A stretch of DNA of 30,404 bases from CANNDT01 sp945876205 (lineage in GTDB: Bacteria; Acidobacteriota; Vicinamibacteria; Vicinamibacterales; UBA2999). The translations under genes were made by a program, and so were the position numbers. Below are positions 1-7,345 of the stretch, in pieces. How positions within the stretch are numbered: the first letter of the stretch is position 1; every line of letters starts with the position of its first letter. Under the pieces are notes generated by a model. The model was not told the origin of the DNA. It saw only the letters and a program-made list of their open reading frames with translations, and searched no databases. The stretch lies in assembly GCA_947503365.1 (NCBI GenBank), contig CANNDT010000053.1, positions 1 through 30,404 on the forward strand. The letters run 5' to 3'.

Positions 1-3000
1 GACATGACGTGTCTCGAGCTCGTCGTACTGCTCGATGGCCATCATGTTGACCGGCCCGAGGCGGTCGATCTTCGCCTTGAGCGCGACGATGGCTTCTTCC
101 GCGGTCATCGACGCAGGAGGCGCCGCCGCCACACTGATCGCCGGCGCTTCGCCCTCCTCGGCGTCGGGGTCCGGTTCCTCGGCGCTGATTGCCGCGGCGT
201 CAGGCGTCGTTTCGCCGGCCTGCTCCATCCGCTCCACTTCGACGAGCACTTCGTCGAGCGAACACTGGGTCGCGTCCGAGCACGTCTGCGCCAGATGCGT
301 GAGATCGCTCTGCGCGGTCGCGCGGGCGAGCTCGAATTCGCCGGCTTCGCCGCGAATCGAGTCGACGACCTGCCGCGCATCGCGGATGACCACGTCCTGC
401 GCTTCGACCTTCAACCGCAGCTCCGTTGCGGTCTCGTCGGCGGCGCGAAGTTCCTCGCGCTTTGCCACCAGCGTCTGGATGTCATCGTCCAGCGTGCGCT
501 CGCCTTCCGCGATCGCCTGCAGCAGCACCTCGCGCCGTGCGTGCGCCTGCTCGAGCTCGGCGGCGCGCGCCTCGATGCGATGCTCGAGCTCCCGGGCGCC
601 TTCCTCGAGCCGCAGCACTTCAGCCGCCAGCGCCGACGTGCGCTCGAGCAGCGCCGCGTGCGCCGCCCTGGCCTCGGCCGCCTTGGCGCTGAGGGTTTCG
701 ACGGTCTCGCGGGCCGCCATGAGGCTCCTCTGCGCGTCGGACAACTTCTCTTCGGCCTGGCGCTGCTCCTCGAGCAGACGCGTCACGGACTCCTGGGCCT
801 CGACCAGGCGCGAGTCGAGCATCGAGCGCTCGTCTTCGGCGGTGCGCCGCTCGAGCGCGATGGTCTCGCCCTTGCGCGCGAGCCGAGCCGCGTCGTCGCC
901 AGCGCGGGCCATCTGGGCCGTGTGCGCGACGATCGCCATCTCCTGCCGGTGCTGCTCCGCGTGCAGCCCCGCAATCGCCGTCGTGGCCTGGGCGATGGCG
1001 AGCTCCAGGCGAGCGGCCTCTTCCGTCACGCGCGCCAGGCCCTCGCGATCCACGGAAACGCGCTCTCGCAGTTCCTTGATCTCGCGCTTGGTCGCGAGGA
1101 TGCCGCGTGACTCGACCTTTGCCCCGCCTGACACCAGGTGAGGACCGCGGAAGACGTCGCCGTCGAGCGTGGCCACCGGCGCCGACGTCTGTCGCGACAT
1201 GGTGACGGCGTGCTCGAAGCTGTCGGCCACGTAGGCCTCGGGGACGACCTTCTGAATCGTCGCCGCGTGGGGGCCAAGGATGCGCAGCACATCCGACACC
1301 GGGACGATGCCGGGCATGCGCAGCGACTCACTCGGGTGGTAACCATTCGATCCGGGATCGACAACGACGAAGCCGCAGCGGCCGGCGTCGTGCTCACGCA
1401 CCAGCGACAAGCCCGCGGCCGCCTGGTCGTGGCGCTCGACGATGACGTGCTGCAGGAGCTCACCGAGGCAGGCCTCGACGGCGCGCTCGTAGCGGCTGTC
1501 GACGTCCAGATAGTCCGCGACCGCGCCCTGCTGCCCGACCCGGCCATTGGCCTGAACGAGCACCATGCGCGCCGCATCGCCAAATTCGCCGCGGCTGACC
1601 TCGAGCTCCTCGAGCGAGGCAAGCCGCGCTTCAACCGCCGCCAGCTCCTGCTCGCGCGACCTGACGGCGCGCGCCAGGGCCTCGTGCTCGTTACGGGCGG
1701 TACCCAGCTCCGATTCCCGTGCGGCGCGATCGAGCTTCAGCGCATCGAGCGCGGCATGCGCGCGCGCGAGCGATTCTTCGGCGGAGCGGCGCTCGGTCTC
1801 GACGTTCTCGACCTCGCGGCGCAGATCGTCCTGCTCGACCTCGAGCTTGCCGAGCGTCTCATTGACGCGCTCGCGCTGCGCGGACGCGTGCTCCATGGCG
1901 TGCCGGAGCGCGGTGGCCGAGTTGAGCGCGGAAAATACCGACCCGCGGGCCGCTTCGACGTCGCCCTCGAGCCCTTCGATCTGCTGCTGCGCGCGGACGT
2001 GGGCCTCGCTGGCGTCCGTCAGGATGCCCGCAGCCTCGTCGCGTGCGCGCTCGGCCTCGACCGCGGCTTCCCGCCGCGACTCGAGCGCGATCCGCGCCGG
2101 CTCACGCCGCGCCTCGAGATCGTGGATCTCGTCCTTGATCTCGTTGGCGCGCGAGGCGAGGGTCTCGGTCTGATGACGGTTGAATTCCTGCTGCTGCTGC
2201 CGGCGGTTGATGTCGAGCTCGCGGGTGTGCGCGTCCTCGCGAATCTGCGAGGCGAGGTGATCCGATTCCGTCTGCTCGATGCGCAGCCGCGACAGGTCCG
2301 ACTCAACTTCGGCGAGTCGTGCGGCGGCGGCCGTCTCGCGCTCGCGCGCGTCGGCCAGGCGAAGAATCGCCACTTCGATGTAATGAGCGAGCTCGCGGTA
2401 GCGGCGTGCGAACAGCACCTTCTCCCAACGCCGCAGCTCGTCGCGCAGCCGCTTGTAGCGGCGCGCCTTGGCGGCCTGCCGCTTGAGGGTACCGAGCTGC
2501 TTTTCGACCTCGAAGACGATGTCGTCGACGCGCGTGAGGTTCTGCTGCGCGGCCTCGAGCTTGAGCTCGGCGGAGCGGCGGCGGGACTTGTACTTGGTGA
2601 TGCCGGCCGCTTCCTCGATCAACTGGCGGCGATCGGCGGGCCGCGAGCTGAGAATCATGCCGATCTTGCCCTGCTCGATGATCGCGTAGGCCTTGGCGCC
2701 GAGCCCCGTGTCCATCAGCAGCTCGTGGACATCGCGCAGGCGGCAGACCTCGCCGTCGATCAGGTATTCGCTCTCGCCGGACCGATACAGCCGCCGGGTC
2801 ACCTCGACATCGCGCGTCAACTCCTGCGCGAGCCGGATGACCTCGATGGGGGTCGCCTCGGTCAGGCCCTCGGAGACCGCGTGGCCATCCCCGTGGCCGT
2901 TCCCGTTGCCGTTCCCGTGACCATTGCTGTGGCCGTTACCGTTTCCATGGCCATTGCCGTTGGGCGGATGGAACTCGGCCAGCTCCTCCGGCACCGCGTG

Positions 3001-3285
3001 ACCCTCCGGCCGTGGAGGCAAGGCGAGACCGGTGAGCCTCAAGCGGACTTCGGCGGTCGCCCCTGGCTTGCGGGCGTCGCTGCCGTTGAAGATCACGTCC
3101 TCCATCTTCTCGCCGCGGAGGCTCTTGGCGCTTTGCTCGCCAAGCACCCAGGTGATGGCGTCGGCGACGTTGCTCTTGCCGCACCCGTTGGGGCCGACAA
3201 TGGCGGTCACGCCGTGGTCAAAGGCCAGCTCCGAGCGATCGGAGAAGGACTTGAAACCTGCTATTTCGATACGTTCAAGGCGCAT
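1..3285 (-). CDS. smc: Chromosome segregation ATPase SMC (3' end cut by window edge)
   Basis: SMC proteins are DNA-entrapping ATPases that organise and segregate the chromosome. The frame is open from the ATG at 3285 to the left edge, giving 1095 residues. The N-terminal head carries the Walker A GPNGCGKS at residues 31-38 and the sequence RSGESEYLIDG. It is followed by IEEAAGITKYKSRRR, typical of the head-to-coil junction, and then long Glu/Arg/Ala-rich coiled coil. A hinge lies near the middle (GRCGFVVVDPG, with Gly-rich VSGGAKVESRG after it), followed by the returning coil and GPVNMMAIEQYDEL just before the C-terminal head. The C-terminal head (signature and Walker B) lies outside the window. 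Odd: residues 109-135 are a 27-residue stretch of almost only Asn, Gly and His inserted in the N-terminal head. The start is chosen because MRLERIEIAGFKSF is the standard SMC N-terminus. No strong ribosome binding site is visible. Confidence 0.97.
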   Translation of the reverse strand, partial: MRLERIEIAGFKSFSDRSELAFDHGVTAIVGPNGCGKSNVADAITWVLGEQSAKSLRGEKMEDVIFNGSDARKPGATAEVRLRLTGLALPPRPEGHAVPEELAEFHPPNGNGHGNGNGHSNGHGNGNGNGHGDGHAVSEGLTEATPIEVIRLAQELTRDVEVTRRLYRSGESEYLIDGEVCRLRDVHELLMDTGLGAKAYAIIEQGKIGMILSSRPADRRQLIEEAAGITKYKSRRRSAELKLEAAQQNLTRVDDIVFEVEKQLGTLKRQAAKARRYKRLRDELRRWEKVLFARRYRELAHYIEVAILRLADARERETAAAARLAEVESDLSRLRIEQTESDHLASQIREDAHTRELDINRRQQQQEFNRHQTETLASRANEIKDEIHDLEARREPARIALESRREAAVEAERARDEAAGILTDASEAHVRAQQQIEGLEGDVEAARGSVFSALNSATALRHAMEHASAQRERVNETLGKLEVEQDDLRREVENVETERRSAEESLARAHAALDALKLDRAARESELGTARNEHEALARAVRSREQELAAVEARLASLEELEVSRGEFGDAARMVLVQANGRVGQQGAVADYLDVDSRYERAVEACLGELLQHVIVERHDQAAAGLSLVREHDAGRCGFVVVDPGSNGYHPSESLRMPGIVPVSDVLRILGPHAATIQKVVPEAYVADSFEHAVTMSRQTSAPVATLDGDVFRGPHLVSGGAKVESRGILATKREIKELRERVSVDREGLARVTEEAARLELAIAQATTAIAGLHAEQHRQEMAIVAHTAQMARAGDDAARLARKGETIALERRTAEDERSMLDSRLVEAQESVTRLLEEQRQAEEKLSDAQRSLMAARETVETLSAKAAEARAAHAALLERTSALAAEVLRLEEGARELEHRIEARAAELEQAHARREVLLQAIAEGERTLDDDIQTLVAKREELRAADETATELRLKVEAQDVVIRDARQVVDSIRGEAGEFELARATAQSDLTHLAQTCSDATQCSLDEVLVEVERMEQAGETTPDAAAISAEEPDPDAEEGEAPAISVAAAPPASMTAEEAIVALKAKIDRLGPVNMMAIEQYDELETRHV
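2881..2961 (-). repeat. Asn/Gly/His low-complexity repeat within smc
   Basis: These 81 bp encode 27 residues that alternate Gly with Asn or His, with one Ser and one Asp. The DNA is a degenerate tandem repeat of 6- and 12-bp units (GGCAAC, GGGAAC, GGCCAC on the coding strand), consistent with growth by replication slippage. It interrupts the N-terminal head domain upstream of the conserved DVEVTRRLYRSGE stretch. Confidence 0.9.
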
Positions 3286-3325
3286 AAATGGGGCAGTCCA
3301 GGCTGTTGCGTCCGGGGGTCGACGC

Positions 3326-3336
3326 GGGGTCGACGC
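3326..3336. repeat. Second copy of an 11-bp perfect tandem repeat in the smc leader (first copy 3315-3325)
   Basis: GGGGTCGACGC occurs twice head to tail at 3315-3325 and 3326-3336, each copy containing the palindrome GTCGAC. The pair lies just downstream of the predicted smc -10 box, across the expected transcription start. The 11-bp period is close to one DNA turn, so it could be an operator; no known factor is recognised. Confidence 0.7.
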
Positions 3337-3365
3337 AATCTAACAATGTCTAGCCCTTGTGGCAA
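3337..3365 (-). promoter_or_regulatory. Predicted sigma70-type promoter of smc
   Basis: On the minus strand, TTGCCA (3360-3365) is followed after exactly 17 bp by TAGATT (3337-3342). These match the -35 and -10 consensus at 5/6 and 4/6 positions. Transcription would start near 3330, about 45 nt before the smc ATG. The 7-bp-stem palindrome GCCCTTG-TGG-CAAGGGC at 3353-3369 overlaps the -35 region. Confidence 0.5.
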
Positions 3366-3387
3366 GGGCAAACTGACACCACTATAT

Positions 3388-3406
3388 TTTGGGCTGGGAG
3401 CCCAAA
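3388..3406. other. 8-bp perfect hairpin downstream of the S41 protease gene
   Basis: TTTGGGCT and AGCCCAAA flank a 3-nt loop. The hairpin begins 18 bp after the protease stop codon and could end or stabilise that transcript. In the direction of transcription it is followed by AATATAGTGG rather than a T-run, so it is not a classical intrinsic terminator. Confidence 0.5.
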
Positions 3407-3423
3407 CGGCGGGGTGGTGCTTT

Positions 3424-5052
3424 TTAGCGGGCGGCGCGTCTCTCGGGGGCCGGTCCACCCAGCCGCATGAGCGCTTCCGCTTCCGGAAACAGCGTCAGGG
3501 CAAACTGGAGCTGCGGGTCGGCTTTCGAGACGTTCTTCCGTGCGGCTTCGACGCCGAACAGGTCGAGGTCGATCTCGTAGCGGACCATCGCGCGGATGAA
3601 CGGCAGGTCCTGCTGCCAGGCTGCCTCGTCGATCTTGATCTTCGACGTCTGCACGAGATCCCTGAACTCGGCCACCATCGCATCGGTCACCTGGAAATCG
3701 GCCGCGAGCTCACGGGGCATGGTGGTCGTGCTGGCCGCGATCCGCGTATCGCCTTTCCTCGTGAACTTTTGCGCATAGGCGTCGAACAGATTGCGCGCGT
3801 AGAGCGTGCGGCTGAAGCGGTTCGGGCTGAAACCATTCACCGGGCCGTCGAAACGCCGGTCCGGCTCGACGCCGCCGCCGCTGTAGACCTTGCGCCCGCC
3901 ATCGGTAAACTTCAGATCGTCAGTCTTGTGCGCCTTGTTGGGATCCTGTTCGCGCAGCGTGTAGGTCAGGTACTCGTCGAACGTGCCGTCCCAGGCACGC
4001 TGAATGAGCCGTCCGCTCGGCGTGTAGTACCGGGCCGTCGTCACGGCGACGCCGGCGCCCTGGCTCACGCGATACACCGACTGCACGAGCGCCTTGCCGA
4101 AGGTCGTTTCGCCGACGATGAGCGAGCGGTCGTGATCCTGGAGGGCACCGGAGACGATCTCCGACGCGCTGGCGCTGTTGCGATTCACCAGCGTAATCAT
4201 CGGGACATCGAGGTAGTCGCTCTGTTCGGTGGCGCGGTAATCCTGATCGGAGTTCGGCACGCGGCCGCGCGTGTAGACGATCAGATCGCCCTTCGGGAGG
4301 AAGCGGTTCGCCACGCGGATCGCCTGGTCGAGTGCGCCACCGGGGTTGCCGCGCAGGTCGAAGATCAGCCGGCGCATGCCCTTGCCCTTGAGATCCTTGA
4401 GCGCCTTGCCGAGCTCCGAATCGGTGTTCTCGCCGAAATCCTGCACATGGACGTAGGCGGTCGTGCCGTCGAGCATGAACGCCGACGGGACCGTCGGAAT
4501 GTGGATCTCATCGCGGACGACTTGCAGGTCGATCAGCTTCTCGTAGCCGACCCGGCGGATCGAGATCCCCACCGGTGTGCCACGCGCACCGCGGAGCTTC
4601 TTCACGGCCTGGTCGCTCGTCCAGCCCTTGGTGTCCTCGCCCTCGATCTTGGCGATGACGTCGCCGCGGCGAAGGCCCTTCTGGTAGGCGGGCGAACCCT
4701 CGAAGAGCGCGGCCACGGTGATTCCGCCGTCGATCACCTGGATGGAAATGCCGAGGCCGTAGTACCGGCCCTCCTGCCGCTCGCGCATCTGCGCGTAGCT
4801 GCGGGGGTCCATGAAGCTCGAGTGGGGATCGAGGGTCTGCAGCATGCCGCTGATGGCGCCGTAGACGAGGCGGTCGGACTCGACCTCGCCGACCCAGTTG
4901 GCCTCAACCGCGCTGAGCGCGGCGGTAAAAACCTTGTACTGTTCGGGAATCTGGTCCTGCGCGACCAGCGCACTCCGGCCGTAGAAACCGCCCAAAAGGG
5001 CGCAGAAGACGATGGCGAACACCGCCGCGGACAGAGAGCGGTACGTGCGCAT
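3424..5052 (-). CDS. S41-family C-terminal processing peptidase (CtpA-like) with PDZ domain
   Basis: This 542-residue periplasmic serine protease belongs to the tail-specific protease family, which trims or degrades envelope proteins from the C-terminus. It has an N-terminal membrane segment (residues 7-25, possibly uncleaved). A PDZ domain at about 95-170 contains YYGLGISIQVIDGG and a GLRRGDVI ligand loop. The S41 core at about 195-400 includes FDLRGNPGG at 231-239. In NRNSASASEI the Ser at 295 lies 25 residues before Lys320 (TTFGK), the spacing of the Ser/Lys dyad in this family, so the enzyme should be active. The roughly 130-residue C-terminal part is helical and not assigned. The ATG at 5052 is chosen because it starts the membrane segment. 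Only about 10 nt separate it from a possible -10 box (TATAGT, 5062-5067), so the mRNA may have almost no leader. It precedes smc on the same strand, but smc has its own candidate promoter. Confidence 0.93.
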   Translation of the reverse strand: MRTYRSLSAAVFAIVFCALLGGFYGRSALVAQDQIPEQYKVFTAALSAVEANWVGEVESDRLVYGAISGMLQTLDPHSSFMDPRSYAQMRERQEGRYYGLGISIQVIDGGITVAALFEGSPAYQKGLRRGDVIAKIEGEDTKGWTSDQAVKKLRGARGTPVGISIRRVGYEKLIDLQVVRDEIHIPTVPSAFMLDGTTAYVHVQDFGENTDSELGKALKDLKGKGMRRLIFDLRGNPGGALDQAIRVANRFLPKGDLIVYTRGRVPNSDQDYRATEQSDYLDVPMITLVNRNSASASEIVSGALQDHDRSLIVGETTFGKALVQSVYRVSQGAGVAVTTARYYTPSGRLIQRAWDGTFDEYLTYTLREQDPNKAHKTDDLKFTDGGRKVYSGGGVEPDRRFDGPVNGFSPNRFSRTLYARNLFDAYAQKFTRKGDTRIAASTTTMPRELAADFQVTDAMVAEFRDLVQTSKIKIDEAAWQQDLPFIRAMVRYEIDLDLFGVEAARKNVSKADPQLQFALTLFPEAEALMRLGGPAPERRAAR

Positions 5053-5078
5053 ATATCTAGTGACTATAAACCGTTAAT

Positions 5079-5108
5079 TTGACGCCGTCCAGATCCCATT
5101 TCTATAAT
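5079..5108 (+). promoter_or_regulatory. Predicted sigma70 promoter of the tatA-tatC unit
   Basis: TTGACG (5079-5084) and a perfect TATAAT (5103-5108) are separated by 18 bp. Transcription is expected near 5115, about 65 nt before the tatA ATG. The region is clearly richer in AT than its surroundings and lies between the divergent protease and tatA genes. Confidence 0.75.
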
Positions 5109-5179
5109 CTAATGAATCACTTAAGGGAATTTCCCCCGGCTCGTGAATACCGGCCCGCCGGCCGGCTGGAGCAGTAGTT

Positions 5180-5500
5180 ATGTTTGGTTCCATCGGCATG
5201 CCCGAGTTGGTCATCATCCTGGTGATCGCGCTGATCATCTTCGGGCCGAGGAAGCTCCCGGAGCTGGGCCGGTCACTCGGCAAGAGCATCGGCGAATTCA
5301 AGAAGGCCTCGAACGAGCTGCGAAGCACGCTCGAGGAAGAAATCCGGATCGAGGAGACCCGCGACAGCCGCGCCGCGATGAGGGCCGAGCAGGACACCGC
5401 CATCGCCGCCGCATCGACGCCGCCCGCCGCCCCGGCGCCGGTCACCCCTGCGCCGCCCGTCGACGAGACGGTCACCCGTACGACCGGCCACACAGCGTAG
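5180..5500 (+). CDS. tatA: Twin-arginine translocase subunit TatA
   Basis: This 106-residue pore-forming component of the Tat system exports folded proteins across the inner membrane. Residues 1-22 (MFGSIGMPELVIILVIALII) form the short transmembrane helix, with FGPRKLPELGRSLGKSIGEF giving the typical hinge and amphipathic helix. An acidic Glu/Arg helix follows, then a Pro/Ala-rich tail from about residue 75. It could also be called TatB, but no separate tatA is present and the FGP-KLPELG hinge is of the TatA/E type. GGAG at 5168-5171 is a well-placed ribosome binding site 8 nt upstream. tatC follows after 7 nt, so the two are cotranscribed. Confidence 0.93.
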   Translation: MFGSIGMPELVIILVIALIIFGPRKLPELGRSLGKSIGEFKKASNELRSTLEEEIRIEETRDSRAAMRAEQDTAIAAASTPPAAPAPVTPAPPVDETVTRTTGHTA

Positions 5501-5507
5501 GGTCTGC

Positions 5508-6341
5508 ATGGCCCTCGTGCCGTTTCCACACAAGGCACCTTCGCCGGTTCCTGACGACGACCTGCTCGACCGCGACGACGTCGACGGCCTCGATGACGAT
5601 GCGGCCGGAAAGATGTCGTTCCTCGATCACCTGGATGAACTTCGCAAGCGAATCATCTGGGCGGTCGTCGCCGTGTTCGTCGGCGTGATCATCGCGTTCT
5701 TCTTCATCGGCGACATCTTCAACTTCATCATGAAGCCGCTGCAGGCGATGCTGCCGCCGGGCGGAACGCTGATCTACACCGACCCGAGCGAAGCGTTCAT
5801 GCTGAACATCAAGATCGCGCTGATCGCGGGGCTGATCCTCGCGTCGCCGGCGGTCTTCGCGCAGCTCTGGCTGTTCATCGCGCCGGGGCTGTACTCGCAC
5901 GAGAAGAAGTGGGCGATTCCCTTCATCGTCCTGTCATCGCTCGGGTTCGTGGGCGGCGCGGCGTTCTCGCACTACATCGTGTTTCCGCTGACGTGGCGCT
6001 TCTTCGCCAGCTTCACGAGCGACGTGCTGACGTTCATGCCGCGGGTCGAGCCGGCCTTCTCGGTCTACCTGCGGATGATCCTCGCCTTCGGCGTCGTCTT
6101 CCAGATGCCGACGCTGGTGCTGTTTCTCGCCCGCATGGGCGTGCTGACCGCGCGCTTCATGATCAAGAACTTCAAATACGCCGTGCTGCTGATCATCATC
6201 ATCTCGGCGGTCGTCACGCCCGATGGCGGCGGCGTGTCGCTGGTGGCGATGTCGGTGCCGCTGGTGTTCCTCTACATTTTCAGCATCCTCCTCGCCTGGG
6301 CGTTCGGCAAGAAGAAGCGCGTCGGGAACGAGGCCGTCTGA
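5508..6341 (+). CDS. tatC: Twin-arginine translocase subunit TatC
   Basis: This 277-residue multi-spanning receptor recognises twin-arginine signal peptides. Hallmarks are MSFLDHLDELRKRII at residues 36-50, the conserved periplasmic stretch with PSEAFMLNIKIAL, FAQLWLFIAPGLYSHEKKWAIPF and VVTPDGGGVSLVAMSVPLVFLY near the end. Six membrane segments can be followed. The first 35 residues (Pro/Asp-rich) are an extension before the usual family start. The Met at 5613 is the alternative start and has GGAAAG shortly upstream; the 5508 ATG is kept because it sits 7 nt after tatA. The stop codon overlaps the next frame. Confidence 0.95.
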   Translation: MALVPFPHKAPSPVPDDDLLDRDDVDGLDDDAAGKMSFLDHLDELRKRIIWAVVAVFVGVIIAFFFIGDIFNFIMKPLQAMLPPGGTLIYTDPSEAFMLNIKIALIAGLILASPAVFAQLWLFIAPGLYSHEKKWAIPFIVLSSLGFVGGAAFSHYIVFPLTWRFFASFTSDVLTFMPRVEPAFSVYLRMILAFGVVFQMPTLVLFLARMGVLTARFMIKNFKYAVLLIIIISAVVTPDGGGVSLVAMSVPLVFLYIFSILLAWAFGKKKRVGNEAV

Positions 6342-7255
6342 TCCGATCGTCGCGACCGTCCGACGTCAAACAACTCGCCGCAGCGCTGCTCGATGGCCAC
6401 GCCGATCGCCGCGACGCCGCCGTCGCGCGGCTTCGCATTGTCGGCGCTCGCGCCATTCCCCACCTCGAGACGCTCGTCAGGTCGGAGGCCCCGTCCGAGG
6501 CGCGCGCGGCGGCGCTCACGGCGCTCGAAGGAAGCCAGGAGACCCGGGCCGCGGACCTGGCGCTCGGCGCACTGGACGACCGTGATTCACACGTCGCGGT
6601 AGCTGCGATCGGCGTGCTGAGAACGTGGATCACCCAGGAGACCCGCCCGACCGTCCTCGATGCGCTCACAGGCATCGCACTCGATCCCGCAAAGCCGGAT
6701 GTGGTCCGCCTCGCCGCGCTCGATGCCCTGTCCGAGCTTCCCCGCGACCTCGTGCAGCCGGTGCTGCAGCAGGCGGCGCGGGATGCGCTGGCCGCCGGTG
6801 CCGTCGAAGATCCGATGGCCGCACGCGAATGGCTGGCTGCGCATCCGGACGCGTCGCTGTCTGAGCTACATGCGCTCGCGACGCGGATACGGGAGCACGA
6901 GCGGCGGGAGCCGGCCGCGCGGGTCATCCAGGATTGGGTGGTGACGCGAGGAGCCGTGCATGCGGCGCTGGCGCGCCGGGGCAGCAGGGTGGCGCTCTAC
7001 GACCTGCGTGAGAGCTTTGATGCGGCGCAGAGTCCGCTGCCGCTGGATTTCCTGGCGGCGGTCACCGCCATTGGCGACGCGACCTGCCTGGAGCCGCTGG
7101 CGCGAGCCTGGACGGCGTCACCGCGCGAAGCCTGGTGGCGCACCCGCCTGAGCGATGCCGCCGCCGACATCCTCAGGCGCGAGAAGCTGACCGCGCGCAC
7201 TGCGGTCGTCAAGCGGCTCCGGACGAAATACCCGGGGTTTCTCGGCGGGGCCTGA
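6338..7255 (+). CDS. HEAT-repeat-like helical protein (start uncertain)
   Basis: About 305 residues, rich in Ala, Leu and Arg, arranged as successive helical pairs of the HEAT/Armadillo type. Examples are RRDAAVARLRIVGARAIPHL, SEARAAALTALEGSQETRAA, DSHVAVAAIGVLRTW and DVVRLAALDALSELP. Such proteins are usually protein-binding scaffolds, and no catalytic motif is visible. No ATG, GTG or TTG lies in frame near the N-terminus without starting deep inside tatC. The best candidate is the CTG at 6338, whose TG is shared with the tatC TGA. The frame itself is well supported by amino-acid composition and repeat pattern. It is the last gene of the tat unit and runs convergent to proS. Confidence 0.75.
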   Translation: MIRSSRPSDVKQLAAALLDGHADRRDAAVARLRIVGARAIPHLETLVRSEAPSEARAAALTALEGSQETRAADLALGALDDRDSHVAVAAIGVLRTWITQETRPTVLDALTGIALDPAKPDVVRLAALDALSELPRDLVQPVLQQAARDALAAGAVEDPMAAREWLAAHPDASLSELHALATRIREHERREPAARVIQDWVVTRGAVHAALARRGSRVALYDLRESFDAAQSPLPLDFLAAVTAIGDATCLEPLARAWTASPREAWWRTRLSDAAADILRREKLTARTAVVKRLRTKYPGFLGGA

Positions 7256-7265
7256 CGGGCCCGGT

Positions 7266-7345
7266 CGCGTGCCCTGAAGGGCACGCGCTACAGGTGATTG
7301 GTCATTCGCCTGTGCACCTGTAGCGCGCACCCTTCAGGGTGCGCG
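7266..7345. repeat. Inverted pair of REP-like palindromic elements between convergent genes
   Basis: Two 31-bp arms (7266-7296 and 7315-7345) are inverted copies separated by 18 bp. Each arm contains its own hairpin, CGCG-YRCCC-TGAA-GGGYR-CGCG, followed by the tail CTACAGGTG. The two differ at four positions, and the changes keep base pairing within each hairpin (compensatory TG/CA versus CA/TG). The right arm ends immediately before the proS stop codon. The pair may act as a two-way terminator for the HEAT gene and proS and resembles a BIME/REP doublet. Confidence 0.85.

Noticed and set aside
3388..3406. Hairpin considered as an intrinsic terminator
   Set aside because: There is no T-run on the transcribed side, so it is listed only as a hairpin.
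1138..5082. A 1314-codon plus-strand open frame
   Set aside because: It is antisense to smc and the S41 protease, whose products are unmistakable. It arises from high GC at the third codon position, and its translation has no recognisable domain.
5909..6337. Upstream extension of the HEAT-repeat frame from an ATG at 5909
   Set aside because: It would overlap tatC by about 430 bp, and the extra residues are out-of-frame tatC sequence.
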